NCBI RefSeq assembly: GCF_015752155.1
Contig: NZ_JADOVI010000006.1
Span: forward strand, 1-64,000
Direction of reading: 5' to 3'
Origin: Cryobacterium sp. MP_M3
Lineage (GTDB): Bacteria > Actinomycetota > Actinomycetes > Actinomycetales > Microbacteriaceae
Length of the DNA stretch: 64,000 nucleotides
A program made the translations under genes and the position numbers. Shown piece after piece: positions 53,726-63,989 of this stretch. Under the pieces are notes generated by a model. That model saw nothing but the letters and a program-made list of their open reading frames with translations. It made no database searches and was not told the DNA's origin. The number at the start of each line of letters is the position of its first letter. Positions within the stretch are counted from its first letter, which is position 1.

Positions 53726-56341
53726 TCAGACCGCGCGGGTCACGATGCTGACCAGGCGGGGTGCCCGCACGATCACGTTCACGATCTCGCGGTCGCCGAT
53801 CGCCTTGATCACCGGTGCCGACGCGCGCGCGAGGCGTTCCAGCTCGTCGCCGGGGATCTTCGGCGAGATGTCCAGTCGCTCCCGCACCTTGCCGTCGACC
53901 TGCACGACGGCCGTCACCGACTCCTCCACGAGCAGGGTCGGATCGGCCTTGCGCCACTGGGCGAGCGCGACACAGGGCTCGTAGCCGAGCCGCTGCCACA
54001 TGTCCTCGGCGGTGTACGGCGCGAAGAGGTTCAGAGCCATCGCCGTGGCCTCTGCAGCTTCACGCACGGCGGCGTCGGCCGGGCCGGCACCCGTGTCGAT
54101 GACCTTTCGGGTGGCGTTGACGAGCTCCATCAGCCGGGCCACGACCACATTGAACTTGAACGACTCGATCAGGCCCGGCGCGTCCGCGAGGAACCGGTGG
54201 GTGACCCGGCGCAGGCCCGCGTCCCCGGTCTTCCAACGGATGTCCGGCTCACTCGTCACGTCCCTGGCCATGCGCCAGGCGCGGGCGAGGAACTTCGCCG
54301 AGCCGACGGGCGAGACATCCGCCCAGTCGATGTCGTCTTCGGGCGGCCCGGCGAATGCCATCGTGAGGCGCACGGCGTCGACTCCGAAACGGTCGACTTC
54401 CTCCGTGAAGTAGACGAGGTTTCCCTTGCTCTTGGACATCTTCGCGCCGTCGAGGATGACCATGCCCTGGTTGAGCAGGGCGGTGAAGGGTTCCGTGAAG
54501 GAGACATAGCCGAGGTCGAAGAGCACCTTGGTCATGAACCGGGCGTAGAGCAGGTGGAGGATGGCGTGTTCGACGCCGCCGACGTACTGGTCGACGGGCG
54601 CCCACTTCTCGGCTTCCTTCGGGTCGAACGCCCGGGTGTCGTCGTTCGGGTTGAGGAAACGGAGGAAGTACCAGGAGCTGTCGACGAAGGTGTCCATGGT
54701 GTCCGCGTCCCGGCGTGCGGGGGTGCCGTCGATCGGGTTGGGCACGTTGACCCAGTCGGTCGCCCCGCCGAGCGGCGAGGTCCCCTTGGGCTTGAGGTCG
54801 AGGCCATCGGTGGGCGGCAGCAGCACGGGCAGCTGGTCTTCCGGCACGGGGATCTCGGCGCCGTCCTGGCCGTGGATGATCGGGATCGGGGTGCCCCAGT
54901 AGCGCTGGCGCGAGATCAGCCAGTCGCGCAGCCGGTAGTTCTTGGCCGCGCGGCCGGTTCCGTCGAGCGTGAGCTGGTCGATGATGCGCTTGATGGCGGT
55001 GTTCTTGCTCAGCCCGTTGAGCGCCCCCGAGTTGATCAGGCGGCCCTCGCCGGCCAGGGCGATGCCGGTCGCGGCCGGGTCGAGGGTGGGCAGCTCCTCG
55101 GAGCCGTCGAGCATCTCCGGCGTGATCACGGGGATCACGCCGGTGACGGGGGCGGTCGTGTCGACGACGACGATCACGGGAAGGTCGAAGCGGCGGGCGA
55201 AGTCGAGGTCGCGCTGGTCGTGGGCGGGCACGGCCATCACCGCGCCGTGGCCGTAGTCGGCGAGGACATAGTCGGCGGCCCAGATCGGCATCCGTTCGCC
55301 GTTGACGGGGTTGATCGCGTAGCGCTCGAGGAAGACGCCGGTCTTCTCCCGGTCGGTGGACTGGCGTTCGATTTCGGTGCTGTTCTGTACCCTCACCAGG
55401 TATTCCTGGAACCGCGCCTTGACTGAGGGTGAGGAATCGGCGACGAGCTCTGCGGCCAGATCGGCGTCGGGGGCGACGACCATGAAGGTCGCGCCGTGGA
55501 GGGTGTCCGGCCGGGTCGTGAACACGCTGATCCGCTCCTCGCGGCCCTCGATCACGAAGTCGACGTCGGCACCGATCGAGCGGCCGATCCAGTTGCGCTG
55601 CATGTTCAGCACCTTGGCCGGCCAGGTGCCCTCGAGTTGGTTGAGGTCGTCGAGCAGGCGGTCGGCGTAGTCGGTGATCTTGAAGTACCACTGGGTGAGC
55701 TTCTTCTTGACCACCACGGCGCCGCTGCGCTCGGAGGTGCCGTCGGCGAGCACCTGCTCGTTGGCGAGCACGGTCTGGTCCACCGGGTCCCAGTTGACCC
55801 AGCTGTCCTTACGGTAGGCGAGGCCCTTCTTGTAGAGCTGGAGGAAGAGCCACTGGTTCCACTTGTAGTACTCGGGGTCGCTCGTGTGCAGTTCGCGGGA
55901 CCAGTCGAAGGACGCCGCGTAGAGCTTCATGCTCTTCTTCTGCTGCGCGATGTTGTCGTAGGTCCAGCCGCGAGGGTCGATGCCGCGCTTGATCGCAGCG
56001 TTCTCGGCGGGCAGGCCGAAGGAATCCCAGCCGATCGGGTGCAGCACGTTGAAGCCCTGCTGGCGCCAGTACCGGGCGACGATGTCGCCGAGCGCGTAGA
56101 CCTCGGCGTGGCCCATGTGCAGGTCACCGGACGGGTACGGGAACATGTCGAGCACGTACTTGCGCGGGCGGGTGTCGTCGGGGTCGTCCGTGCGGAACGG
56201 CTCGAGTTCTTCCCAGATCGGCTGCCATTTGGCCTGGATTGCGGCGAAATCGTAGATTTCTTCGTCGCGGTGGGCGCCGGTGGGCGTGTGGTCGTGCTCG
56301 TGTGCCACGTGACTCTCTTCGTTGCGGTGGGATTGCGCCAT
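53726..56341 (-). CDS. leuS: Leucyl-tRNA synthetase
   Basis: 871 residues from ATG 56341; a TTG three codons upstream is possible. Class Ia motifs: HIGH equivalent [20 protein letters not shown] in [12 protein letters not shown], and the editing domain ([14 protein letters not shown]). The first ~35 residues form an unusual His/Glu-rich head ([16 protein letters not shown]). The length fits the family. Loads leucine onto tRNA-Leu. Confidence 0.97.
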   Translation of the reverse strand: MAQSHRNEESHVAHEHDHTPTGAHRDEEIYDFAAIQAKWQPIWEELEPFRTDDPDDTRPRKYVLDMFPYPSGDLHMGHAEVYALGDIVARYWRQQGFNVLHPIGWDSFGLPAENAAIKRGIDPRGWTYDNIAQQKKSMKLYAASFDWSRELHTSDPEYYKWNQWLFLQLYKKGLAYRKDSWVNWDPVDQTVLANEQVLADGTSERSGAVVVKKKLTQWYFKITDYADRLLDDLNQLEGTWPAKVLNMQRNWIGRSIGADVDFVIEGREERISVFTTRPDTLHGATFMVVAPDADLAAELVADSSPSVKARFQEYLVRVQNSTEIERQSTDREKTGVFLERYAINPVNGERMPIWAADYVLADYGHGAVMAVPAHDQRDLDFARRFDLPVIVVVDTTAPVTGVIPVITPEMLDGSEELPTLDPAATGIALAGEGRLINSGALNGLSKNTAIKRIIDQLTLDGTGRAAKNYRLRDWLISRQRYWGTPIPIIHGQDGAEIPVPEDQLPVLLPPTDGLDLKPKGTSPLGGATDWVNVPNPIDGTPARRDADTMDTFVDSSWYFLRFLNPNDDTRAFDPKEAEKWAPVDQYVGGVEHAILHLLYARFMTKVLFDLGYVSFTEPFTALLNQGMVILDGAKMSKSKGNLVYFTEEVDRFGVDAVRLTMAFAGPPEDDIDWADVSPVGSAKFLARAWRMARDVTSEPDIRWKTGDAGLRRVTHRFLADAPGLIESFKFNVVVARLMELVNATRKVIDTGAGPADAAVREAAEATAMALNLFAPYTAEDMWQRLGYEPCVALAQWRKADPTLLVEESVTAVVQVDGKVRERLDISPKIPGDELERLARASAPVIKAIGDREIVNVIVRAPRLVSIVTRAV

Positions 56342-56379
56342 CTCAGGCAAAAGGGCGCCCGCAGGCGTCGTCCAGGCTT

Positions 56380-57975
56380 CTAGGTTACTAAACCCTGGCC
56401 GTCCGGCGCTGCCGGCGAGGTTGCGGGCGGGGTTGCGGGCGGTATCGCGGGGTGGGTTTTCAGGGCGCCGAGCGCGTCCAGCAGGGCTGCGGCCTTGATC
56501 CGGGTCTCCTCGATCTCCTCGGCGGGGTCGGACAGCGCCGTGATTCCGCCGCCGGTGCCGATGGACGCACCGTCGCGGTCGATGACGATGCTGCGGATGA
56601 CCATGGCCAGGTCGACGGCGCCGTCGAAGCCGAAGTAGCCGAACGCGCCGGAGTAGATGCCGCGCGGTCCGGCTTCGAGCCGGTCGAGGATGCCCATGGC
56701 GCTCGGCTTGGGCACGCCGGTCATGGAGCCGGCCGGGAAGCAGGATTCCACGGCGTCGACGCCGGTGAGGCCGGCCGCCAGCCGGGCCTCGACCGTGCTG
56801 ACCAGCTGGTGCACGTGCGCGTAGCTTTCCACGTCGAGCAGCTGGGTGACCGCGACCGAGCCGAGTTCGGCGATCCGGCCCAGGTCGTTGCGCATGAGGT
56901 CGACGATCATCAGGTTCTCGGCGCGTTCCTTGTCGCTGGTCTCCAGTTCGGTGCGGAGGGCCAGGTCGCGGGCCAATCCGGTGGAGCGGCGGCGGGTGCC
57001 CTTGATCGGCCGGGTGCTGACCCGGCCGGCGCGGGAGACGGCGAGGAACTGCTCGGGCGACGCGCTTAGGAGGGCGGTGTCGCCGAACCGGAGCAGGCCG
57101 CCGTGGTGGCTGGGGCTGCCCGCCCGGAGCCGGAGGTAGGCGTCGACCGGGTCGGGATGCGCGGCGACCCGGATCTCGTTGGTCAGGCAGAGCTGGTAGG
57201 CATCACCCGCGGTGATCGAGTCCTGGCACTGCCGGATCAGGGCGTCGTAGCGTTCCGGGTCGTGCCGCCAGTGCGCCGCGACCGGAGCTTCGGCCCGGAC
57301 GCTCACCGGGGACTGGGACGGCGTCCGAGAGGCGGATGTCCCGGCCGCGACCCGAAGGGCGGCGAGCACCTCGGCCGCCCACTGCTCGGGTGCGCCGGCC
57401 CCCGTCCGGCCCGGCCCGGTACGGGCGAGCAGGGTGACGGTCTGTTGGGCGTGGTCGAATTCGATCGCGCGGTCGACCTGCAGCAGCGCAGCATCGGGGT
57501 AGCGGGACTCGTGCACGCCGGCGCCCACGGTCTGGGCCCCGAGCTCGTATCCGAGCCAGCCGACCCAGCCGAGCCGGAACCGGGTCTCGTTCCCGCCGCT
57601 GGTGGCATCCGTCCCCGCATCGTCCTCTGGCTCGGACTCGGCCGGGGACTCGGCTGCGGATTCGGCCGCGGCCAGGTCTTCCCGCAGGAACTCGAAGATG
57701 GTCTCCGGCAGGGTCACGGCGCTGGTGCCGGTGCCGGTGCCTGCGCCTGCGCCAGGACCGGGTCCCGGGAGCGTCACCGTCACGGTGCCCTCCTGCACCG
57801 ACGCTGTCACGAAGCGGGAGGAGGCATCCGCGGCGCCGAGGTAGCTGAAGCCGCCTTCGGCGGCGACGCCCGCGTCGAGCCAGAAGGAATGGGAGCAGGA
57901 CCGGTGGAGGGTGAGGTAGACGAACTCCGGGTCCCACCACCCGGGCAGGGGGAATCGTCGGATCGGAGCAGGCAC
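56380..57975 (-). CDS. pabB: Aminodeoxychorismate synthase component I (PabB)
   Basis: 531 residues, ATG 57975. The chorismate-binding domain shows [20 protein letters not shown] (with the PIKGT motif), [19 protein letters not shown] and [16 protein letters not shown]. The enzyme makes 4-amino-4-deoxychorismate for folate. Residues ~68-130 hold a Gly-Pro/Gly-Thr dipeptide run followed by an acidic Ser/Glu/Ala stretch not usual for PabB, inserted between the first and second structural parts. A separate glutaminase (PabA) and PabC gene are not nearby. It begins 9 nt after cydC, which may place it in the cyd transcript. Confidence 0.9.
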   Translation of the reverse strand: MPAPIRRFPLPGWWDPEFVYLTLHRSCSHSFWLDAGVAAEGGFSYLGAADASSRFVTASVQEGTVTVTLPGPGPGAGAGTGTGTSAVTLPETIFEFLREDLAAAESAAESPAESEPEDDAGTDATSGGNETRFRLGWVGWLGYELGAQTVGAGVHESRYPDAALLQVDRAIEFDHAQQTVTLLARTGPGRTGAGAPEQWAAEVLAALRVAAGTSASRTPSQSPVSVRAEAPVAAHWRHDPERYDALIRQCQDSITAGDAYQLCLTNEIRVAAHPDPVDAYLRLRAGSPSHHGGLLRFGDTALLSASPEQFLAVSRAGRVSTRPIKGTRRRSTGLARDLALRTELETSDKERAENLMIVDLMRNDLGRIAELGSVAVTQLLDVESYAHVHQLVSTVEARLAAGLTGVDAVESCFPAGSMTGVPKPSAMGILDRLEAGPRGIYSGAFGYFGFDGAVDLAMVIRSIVIDRDGASIGTGGGITALSDPAEEIEETRIKAAALLDALGALKTHPAIPPATPPATSPAAPDGQGLVT

Positions 57976-57984
57976 GCCCCCAGC

Positions 57985-59802
57985 CTAGGCGGGAAGGACT
58001 CCGCCGGCGCGCCGCAATCCGGGGGCCCGACCGGGGAGGGTCACCCGGGCCGTGATGAGCTCGTCGGGCACCGGGGTGTGGGAGATGAGCAGCACGGCCC
58101 GGCCGTCCTCGGCGGCCGTGACCAGGATGTCCCGCACGAGCCGGTCACCCTGTTCCTCGTCCACGTTGGCGGTGGGTTCGTCGACCACGAGCACCGGGAA
58201 GTCGGCCAGCAGCGCCCGAGCGAGGGCGATCCGCTGGGCTTGCCCGCCGGAAACCAGGGCGCCGCGTTCGCCGACTCTGGCGTCGAGGCCGCCGCGCTCC
58301 GCCGCCCACTCAGCCAGGCCGACCCGGTCGATCACGGCCAGTAGTTCCTCGTCGGTCGCGGTGTCCCTGGCGAACAGGAGGTTCTGGCGGATGCTGTCGT
58401 CGAAGAGCCAGGGCCGCTGCTCGCAGAGCCCGACCACCGCGCGCACCTCGGATTGGGGCAGCAGCCGGGCCTCGACGCCGTCGAGGGTGTACGACCCGGT
58501 GTAGTCGAGGAAACGCACCAGGGCCTGCGCCAGCGAGGTCTTGCCCGCGCCGCTCGGCCCGGCCAGGTGCACCCGGTCGCCGGGCGCCAGCCGCAGGGTG
58601 ACACCGGTCACGGCCGGGGTCTCCGCGCCCGGCCAGCGCGCACCGAGGTCGGTCAGTTCGACGACGCGCGCCCGCTGCCCCCTGGTCGCACCGATGGCAC
58701 TGGTCGCACCGGTGGCGCCCCCGGATGAGACCTCGACCGGGACCTCGACCGGAATCTCGGCCGGGATCACCGTCGGCACCGCGGTGGCGACGCGCTCGGC
58801 GCTGGAGCGCACCTCGCGCCATGCTCCGAGGGCGGCCGGGACGGTGCCGAACACCTCGAAGACGGCCATCGGCACGAGCACGATCACGGCGAAGGCCGGG
58901 CCGGCCAGGCTGCCCGCGGCGCCGCCCGCGGCCAGGGCGGGGATGCCGACGGCCAGCGCGGCGACCGTGGCGCCGCCCGCGAACAGCGACAGCAGGGCTC
59001 CCTGCACGCCGACGCCGAGCGACCGGCGGAGGGTCGCCCGTCTGAGGAGTTCGTCGGCCTGCCGAAGGGCGTTGAGTCTCCCCGGCAGGGCTCCGAACGC
59101 GGTCAGCACGTCGAGATTCTCGACGACCTCGAGCACCTGGCCGATGAGGTTGCCACGCAGCGGCGCCAGTTCACGCTCGGCGCGGGCGGCGAGCACACCG
59201 GAGCCGAGCGCGCCCAGCACCCCCGCGACGACGAGGCCGAGCAGCAGGGTGAGCCCGGCGGCCGGCAGCACGCTCCACACCCCGGCGACCGAGAGAGCGG
59301 CGACGATGCCCGCGGTCGCGAGCGGCTGGACCACCCGCAGCGGGAGATCCTGCAGGGCGTCGACGTCGCGCACGAGCCGGGTGAGCAGCTCGCCCCTGCC
59401 GGTGTCGGCGAGCCCGGCAGGCGCCAGCGGGACGATCCGGGAGAACACGCCGACCCGAAGCAGGGAGAGCTGCCGGAAGGCCGCGTCGTGGCTGGTCAGC
59501 CGATCGAGGTAGCGGAAGGCCGACCGGCCCAGGGCGAAGGCCCGCACGCCGACGACCGCCATCGAGAGGTAGAGGATGGGCGGCTGCTCGGCGGCCCGGG
59601 TGATCAGCCAGGCGGAGGTGGCGAGCAGCGCCACGGCGCAGAGCAGGGAGGCCACCCCGGCCGCCAGGCCCGGCACGAACCAGCGCGCCCGCGGTTGGGC
59701 CAACCGGAGAATCGCCCGCGTGGCGGTGCTGAGGCGCCCGGTGCGCGCCGGCGCGGTGGCGGCAGGGGTGCCGCTAGCGGCCCCGAACGTCGGCTCAGAC
59801 AT
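57985..59802 (-). CDS. cydC: Thiol reductant ABC exporter subunit CydC
   Basis: 605 residues from ATG 59802 in an 8-nt overlap with the cydD stop (an earlier in-frame ATG at 59826 is possible). Six membrane helices (SAWLITRAAEQPPILYLSMA near the start) are followed by an ATPase: Walker A LAGPSGAGKTSLAQAL, signature LVSGGQAQRIALARALL, Walker B VLVVDEPTANVD, H-loop ISHT. With CydD it exports cysteine/glutathione or heme to the periplasm side and is needed to assemble cytochrome bd. Confidence 0.94.
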   Translation of the reverse strand: MSEPTFGAASGTPAATAPARTGRLSTATRAILRLAQPRARWFVPGLAAGVASLLCAVALLATSAWLITRAAEQPPILYLSMAVVGVRAFALGRSAFRYLDRLTSHDAAFRQLSLLRVGVFSRIVPLAPAGLADTGRGELLTRLVRDVDALQDLPLRVVQPLATAGIVAALSVAGVWSVLPAAGLTLLLGLVVAGVLGALGSGVLAARAERELAPLRGNLIGQVLEVVENLDVLTAFGALPGRLNALRQADELLRRATLRRSLGVGVQGALLSLFAGGATVAALAVGIPALAAGGAAGSLAGPAFAVIVLVPMAVFEVFGTVPAALGAWREVRSSAERVATAVPTVIPAEIPVEVPVEVSSGGATGATSAIGATRGQRARVVELTDLGARWPGAETPAVTGVTLRLAPGDRVHLAGPSGAGKTSLAQALVRFLDYTGSYTLDGVEARLLPQSEVRAVVGLCEQRPWLFDDSIRQNLLFARDTATDEELLAVIDRVGLAEWAAERGGLDARVGERGALVSGGQAQRIALARALLADFPVLVVDEPTANVDEEQGDRLVRDILVTAAEDGRAVLLISHTPVPDELITARVTLPGRAPGLRRAGGVLPA

Positions 59803-61453
59803 GCGCGGCCCCGTCCAGTTCGACAATCTGGTCCGCGGCGTCGCGCAGCATCGACCGGTGGCTCACGACGATCACGATGAGACCCTCGGCGGCGAGCCGG
59901 CGGAGCCCGGAGACCAGGCGTTCCTCGGCTTCGGGATCCAGCGCCGAGCTGGGTTCGTCGAGAACGAGCACGCGGCACCCGTGCAGCCGGGCGCGGTAGA
60001 CGGCGCGCGCGGCCGCGACCCGTTGGGCCTGCCCGCCGGAGAGCCCGTCGCCGTTGACGCCCAGCCGGGTCGCCGGGTCCAGTTCGCCCGCCCCGGCCTC
60101 GCGGAGGGCCCGGTGCACCAGCACCGGGTCGGCGGATGTCTCCCCCAGCGCGACGTTGTCGGCGATCGTTCCGGCCAGCAGGCCCGGGCGCTGTCCGGCC
60201 CAGGCCAGCCAGGGCCGCGGCGTGCCGGGGACGACGGGTGCGTCGCCCAGACTGATCGCTCCGTCGAAGGGAACGAACCCCTGCAGGGCCGCGACCAGGG
60301 TCGACTTGCCGGCGCCGCTCGCGCCGCGGATGACGGAGAGCCGGCCCGGGAGGAAGACGGCGGTGAGCTCCGGGGCGGCCCGGCCGGCGCGGTCGGAAGA
60401 ACGGCGCACCCTGACCCGGTCGAAGCGCAGGGCGTCCGGGTCGGGCCGGACGGCACCCGGCGGCCCGGTGAGGGTAGGAGCCCCGGGCGCGGCGGGGGCC
60501 TGCGGGTCGTCGAGGATCGCGAAGACGTCCTCGGCCGCGGCGAGGCCGTCGGCAGCGGCGTGGAACTGGGCCCCGACCTGCCGCACGGGGAGGAACGCCT
60601 CCGGGGCGAGCAGCAGCACGAACAGGCCGACGCCGAGCTGGAGGGAGCCGTCGACCAGGCGGAGGCCGATCGACACGGCGACGAGCGCGACCGACAGGCT
60701 GGCACCCAGCTCGAGCACGAAGCCGCTGAGGAAGGAGACCCGAAGCACCTTCATCGTGCGGCCGCGGTAGTCCTCGGTGATGGTGCGCACCCGGTCGGCC
60801 TGGCGCGCCTCCCGGCCGAAGATCTTGAGCGTGGCGAGCCCGCCGACCAGGTCGAGGAAGCCGGCGCCGAGCCGTTGGAGCGCGTCCCACTGCGCGCGCT
60901 GCACGGCCTGGGTCGCCTGCCCGATCAGCACCATGAACAGCGGGATGAACGGCAGCACCACGATCACGGTGATGCCGCTCGGCAGGTCCTGCCAGAGCAT
61001 CACGAGCACGAGGATCGGGGTCGCGATGCCCGCCAGCAGCAACTGCGGGAGGTACCTCGCGAAGTAGTTGTCGAGCGCGTCGAGGCCCTGCCCGACCAGG
61101 GTGGCCACGCCGGCGCTCTGCGTGCCCGCCAGCCAGTCTGGGCCCCGCTCGGCGAGGCGCCCGAGCACGCGTGCGCGCAGTTGGCTCTTCACCGACGCGG
61201 CGCCCCGGCTCGCGGCCACTTCGAGCAGCCAGACCAAGGCCGCCCTGGCCACGACGACGACGACGAGTGCGCCCAGCGTCGGCGCGAGCTCGGCCGGGCC
61301 GTGCCCGGCGACGGCGAGGCTGATCGCCCGGCTCAGCAGCCAGGCGAATGCGATCACCACCAGGGTCTGGGCCAGGCCGAGCGCGGCCCCGACCAGCAGG
61401 AACCACCGGGCAGCGGACGCGTAGCGGAGGAGCCGAGGGTCGAGGGGGCGCAT
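59795..61453 (-). CDS. cydD: Thiol reductant ABC exporter subunit CydD
   Basis: 552 residues, ATG 61453. Six membrane helices and an ATPase with Walker A IRGASGAGKSTLVAALQ, signature LSGGQAQRVAAARAV, Walker B LVLDEPSSALD and H-loop VSHR. The GDGLSGG segment before the signature is intact. It heterodimerises with CydC; the two are translationally coupled. It starts 15 nt after cydB. Confidence 0.94.
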   Translation of the reverse strand: MRPLDPRLLRYASAARWFLLVGAALGLAQTLVVIAFAWLLSRAISLAVAGHGPAELAPTLGALVVVVVARAALVWLLEVAASRGAASVKSQLRARVLGRLAERGPDWLAGTQSAGVATLVGQGLDALDNYFARYLPQLLLAGIATPILVLVMLWQDLPSGITVIVVLPFIPLFMVLIGQATQAVQRAQWDALQRLGAGFLDLVGGLATLKIFGREARQADRVRTITEDYRGRTMKVLRVSFLSGFVLELGASLSVALVAVSIGLRLVDGSLQLGVGLFVLLLAPEAFLPVRQVGAQFHAAADGLAAAEDVFAILDDPQAPAAPGAPTLTGPPGAVRPDPDALRFDRVRVRRSSDRAGRAAPELTAVFLPGRLSVIRGASGAGKSTLVAALQGFVPFDGAISLGDAPVVPGTPRPWLAWAGQRPGLLAGTIADNVALGETSADPVLVHRALREAGAGELDPATRLGVNGDGLSGGQAQRVAAARAVYRARLHGCRVLVLDEPSSALDPEAEERLVSGLRRLAAEGLIVIVVSHRSMLRDAADQIVELDGAAHV

Positions 61454-61468
61454 GGACGATTCGGGAGG

Positions 61469-62473
61469 CTAGTGCGCGGCGGCTTCGATGGTGCCGCGGC
61501 TGACCCGCTTGCGCAGCACCCAGTAGGTCCAGCCCTGGTAGAGGAAGATCACCGGGGCGGCGATCAGGGCGGTCCAGCTCATCACCTGCAGGGTGTACGG
61601 CGTCGAAGACGCGTTCGCGATGGTCAGGCTGTTCGCGGCGTCGTTGCTCGCCGGCATCACGTCGGGGAACAGCGAGGCGAACAGGGTCAGCACCGCCAGC
61701 CCGATGGTCGCGGCCATCAGCGTGAACGCCCATCCCTCCGACCCCTTCAGGTTGAAGAGGAACGACCCGATCAGGGCGACGGCGGCCAGGGCGGCGAACA
61801 CGGCGGTGAACAGGCTCCCGAAGGCGAGCACCGTCCAGAGCAGGAACGACGCCGCGACAACGATGGTCACGAGCCCGGACCGCACGGCGAGTTTCCTGGC
61901 TCGCTCGCGGATGTCGCCCTCGGTCTTGAGGGAGACGAAGACGATCCCGTGGGTGAAGAAGAGCAGCAGCGTGGTCAGGCCGCCGAGCAGCGCGTAAGGG
62001 TTGAGCAGGTCGAAGAAGCTGCCCGTGAAGTTGTGGCCGGCGTCGAGCTGCACTCCCTGCACGACGTTGGCGAAGGCCACGCCCCAGAGCAGGGCGGGCA
62101 CGGCGCTGCCGACGACGATCATGCCGTCGAACCACTTCTTCCACTCCGATTCCGGCCGCTGGTGCCGGTACTCGAACGACACCCCGCGCACGATCAGGGC
62201 GAGCAGGATGAGCAGCAGGGCGAGGTAGAACCCGCTGAACATGGTGGCGTACCACTCGGGGAACGCGGCGAAGAGGGAGGCGCCGGCCACGATCACCCAG
62301 GTCTCGTTGAGGTCCCAGACCGGGCCGATCGTATTGATCAGCACCCGGCGGTCGGTGTCGTCCCGGCCCAGGAACGGCAGGGACATCCCGACGCCGAAGT
62401 CGAAACCGTCGAGTACGAAGTAGCCGATGAACATCGCGGCGATGATCCAGAACCAGAGGATGTTGAGTTCCAT
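61469..62473 (-). CDS. cydB: Cytochrome bd ubiquinol oxidase subunit II
   Basis: 334 residues, ATG 62473. It reads ELNILWFWIIAAMFIGYFVL, then DGFDFGVGMSLPFLGRDD, a conserved segment of the subunit, followed by LNETWVIVAGASLFAAFPEW and eight or more membrane helices. It forms the membrane oxidase with CydA for oxygen reduction at low oxygen. The start is 9 nt after the cydA stop. Confidence 0.95.
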   Translation of the reverse strand: MELNILWFWIIAAMFIGYFVLDGFDFGVGMSLPFLGRDDTDRRVLINTIGPVWDLNETWVIVAGASLFAAFPEWYATMFSGFYLALLLILLALIVRGVSFEYRHQRPESEWKKWFDGMIVVGSAVPALLWGVAFANVVQGVQLDAGHNFTGSFFDLLNPYALLGGLTTLLLFFTHGIVFVSLKTEGDIRERARKLAVRSGLVTIVVAASFLLWTVLAFGSLFTAVFAALAAVALIGSFLFNLKGSEGWAFTLMAATIGLAVLTLFASLFPDVMPASNDAANSLTIANASSTPYTLQVMSWTALIAAPVIFLYQGWTYWVLRKRVSRGTIEAAAH

Positions 62474-62482
62474 CAGACGCTC

Positions 62483-63895
62483 CTAGTAGACCGTGACACG
62501 TTGGGGGGTTTCACCGGTCAGCGGATCCGGCACCGGGGCATCCTCCGGGCCCTGCCGGACCGCGCGCAGGATCAGCCGGAACTCCACCACCGCGAGCACG
62601 CCGTAGATGAGGGTGAACGCGATCAGGGAGATCAGGATCTCCAGCCCGGAGACGTTGGGCGACACGCCGGACTCGGTCTTCAGCAACCCGAAGACGAGCC
62701 AGGGTTGCCGTCCCATCTCGGTGAAGATCCAGCCGACGCTCATCGACGCGAGCGAGAACGGGAACGACCAGATGGCGACCTTCCAGACCCAGGCGGCGGC
62801 CGGGGTGCGCCCGCCGCGGGTGAGCCACAGGCCGACGACGGCGACGAGGATGTGCGCGATGCCGAGGCCGATCATCCAGCGGAACGCCCAGTAGGTGATC
62901 CAGATGGTCGGCGTGTAGTCGCCGGGGCCGTAGAGCGCCGCGTACTGGGCCTGCAGGTTGTTGATGCCCTCGACGGTGCCGTCGAGGGTGTGGGTCGAGA
63001 GGAACGAGAGCAGGTACGGGATCCGCACCGAGAACAGCTCGCTCACGCCGTCGGGGGTGCCGAGGGTGAAGAGCGAGAAGGATGCGTTCGCACCGGTCGC
63101 CGTCTTGTACATCGCCTCGGCCGCGGCCATCTTCATCGGCTGGGCGGCGGTCATGGCCAGGCTCAGCGAATCGCCGAAGAAGGTGGTCAGCGCGCCGGAG
63201 ATGACCATCATCCACATGCCGAACTTGAGGGCCGGACGCATGGTGTCGGCGTGCTGCTTGCGGTAGAGGTGCCAGGCCGCGACGGAGATGATCAGGCCGG
63301 ACGACACCATGAAACAGGCGAAGATGGTGTGCGGGAAGGACGCGAGCGCGATCGGGTTGGTGAGCAGCTCGCCGATGTCGGTGAGCTCGGCCCGGCCCCT
63401 GGCCTCGTTGATCCGGAACGCGATCGGGTTCTGCATGAACGCGTTGGCGGCGAGGATGAAGTAGGCGGAGGCGATCGAGCCGACCGTCGTCAGCCAGATC
63501 GTGGCGAGGTGCAGCCCCCGGGGAAGCTTGTCCCAGCCGAAGATCCACAGCCCGATGAAGGTGGCCTCGAGGAAGAACGCCACGATGCCCTCGAAGGCGA
63601 GCGGCGCCCCGAACACGTCGCCGACGAAGCGGGAGTAGGTGGACCAGTTCATGCCGAACTGGAACTCCTGCACGATCCCGGTCACGACGCCCATGGCGAA
63701 GTTGATCAGGAAGATCTTGCCGAAGAAGTGGGTCAGCTGGAGGTACTTCGCCTTGTCGGTGCGCACCCACGCGGACTGGAAGATCGCGACCGTGAGGGCC
63801 AGCCCGATCGTGAGCGGAACGAAGAGGAAGTGGTACACGGTCGTCAGACCGAATTGCCACCTCGACAGGAGTAACGGATCCAGCCACTCGTTCAT
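62483..63895 (-). CDS. cydA: Cytochrome bd ubiquinol oxidase subunit I
   Basis: 470 residues, ATG 63895. His22 in TTVYHFLFVPLTIGLALTV is the conserved heme ligand near the N-terminus; GIVQEFQFGMNWSTYSRFVG and FEGIVAFFLEATFIGLWIFG carry the conserved Glu residues of the oxygen and proton path. The short Q-loop type is suggested by the total length. The quinol oxidase supports respiration at low oxygen. First gene of cydA-cydB-cydD-cydC, behind two 19-bp palindromes. Confidence 0.95.
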   Translation of the reverse strand: MNEWLDPLLLSRWQFGLTTVYHFLFVPLTIGLALTVAIFQSAWVRTDKAKYLQLTHFFGKIFLINFAMGVVTGIVQEFQFGMNWSTYSRFVGDVFGAPLAFEGIVAFFLEATFIGLWIFGWDKLPRGLHLATIWLTTVGSIASAYFILAANAFMQNPIAFRINEARGRAELTDIGELLTNPIALASFPHTIFACFMVSSGLIISVAAWHLYRKQHADTMRPALKFGMWMMVISGALTTFFGDSLSLAMTAAQPMKMAAAEAMYKTATGANASFSLFTLGTPDGVSELFSVRIPYLLSFLSTHTLDGTVEGINNLQAQYAALYGPGDYTPTIWITYWAFRWMIGLGIAHILVAVVGLWLTRGGRTPAAAWVWKVAIWSFPFSLASMSVGWIFTEMGRQPWLVFGLLKTESGVSPNVSGLEILISLIAFTLIYGVLAVVEFRLILRAVRQGPEDAPVPDPLTGETPQRVTVY

Positions 63896-63916
63896 GCGTC
63901 CTCCAACAGAGCCACT

Positions 63917-63960
63917 CTTCTACGATACGTAGAAGACTACACTTCTACGCCCCGTAGAAG
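63917..63960. promoter_or_regulatory. Two near-identical 19-bp palindromes upstream of cydA
   Basis: CTTCTACGATACGTAGAAG (63917-63935) and CTTCTACGCCCCGTAGAAG (63942-63960) have identical 8-bp arms, differ only in the central triplet, and are spaced 25 bp centre to centre. They lie between cydA and a divergent start at 63990, where a repressor of both genes would bind. The TAC/GTA half-sites recall BlaI/MecI/CopY-type operators. Confidence 0.6.
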
Positions 63961-63989
63961 ACTGCAGTCGGCAGCGGTAAACTGGCCGC

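Noticed and set aside
59576-63874. Very long plus-strand open frame of more than 1,400 codons opposite cydABDC
   Set aside because: High GC keeps the antisense frame free of stops. The translation is Glu/Gly/Arg/His rich without domains, and the minus strand holds the complete cyd genes.
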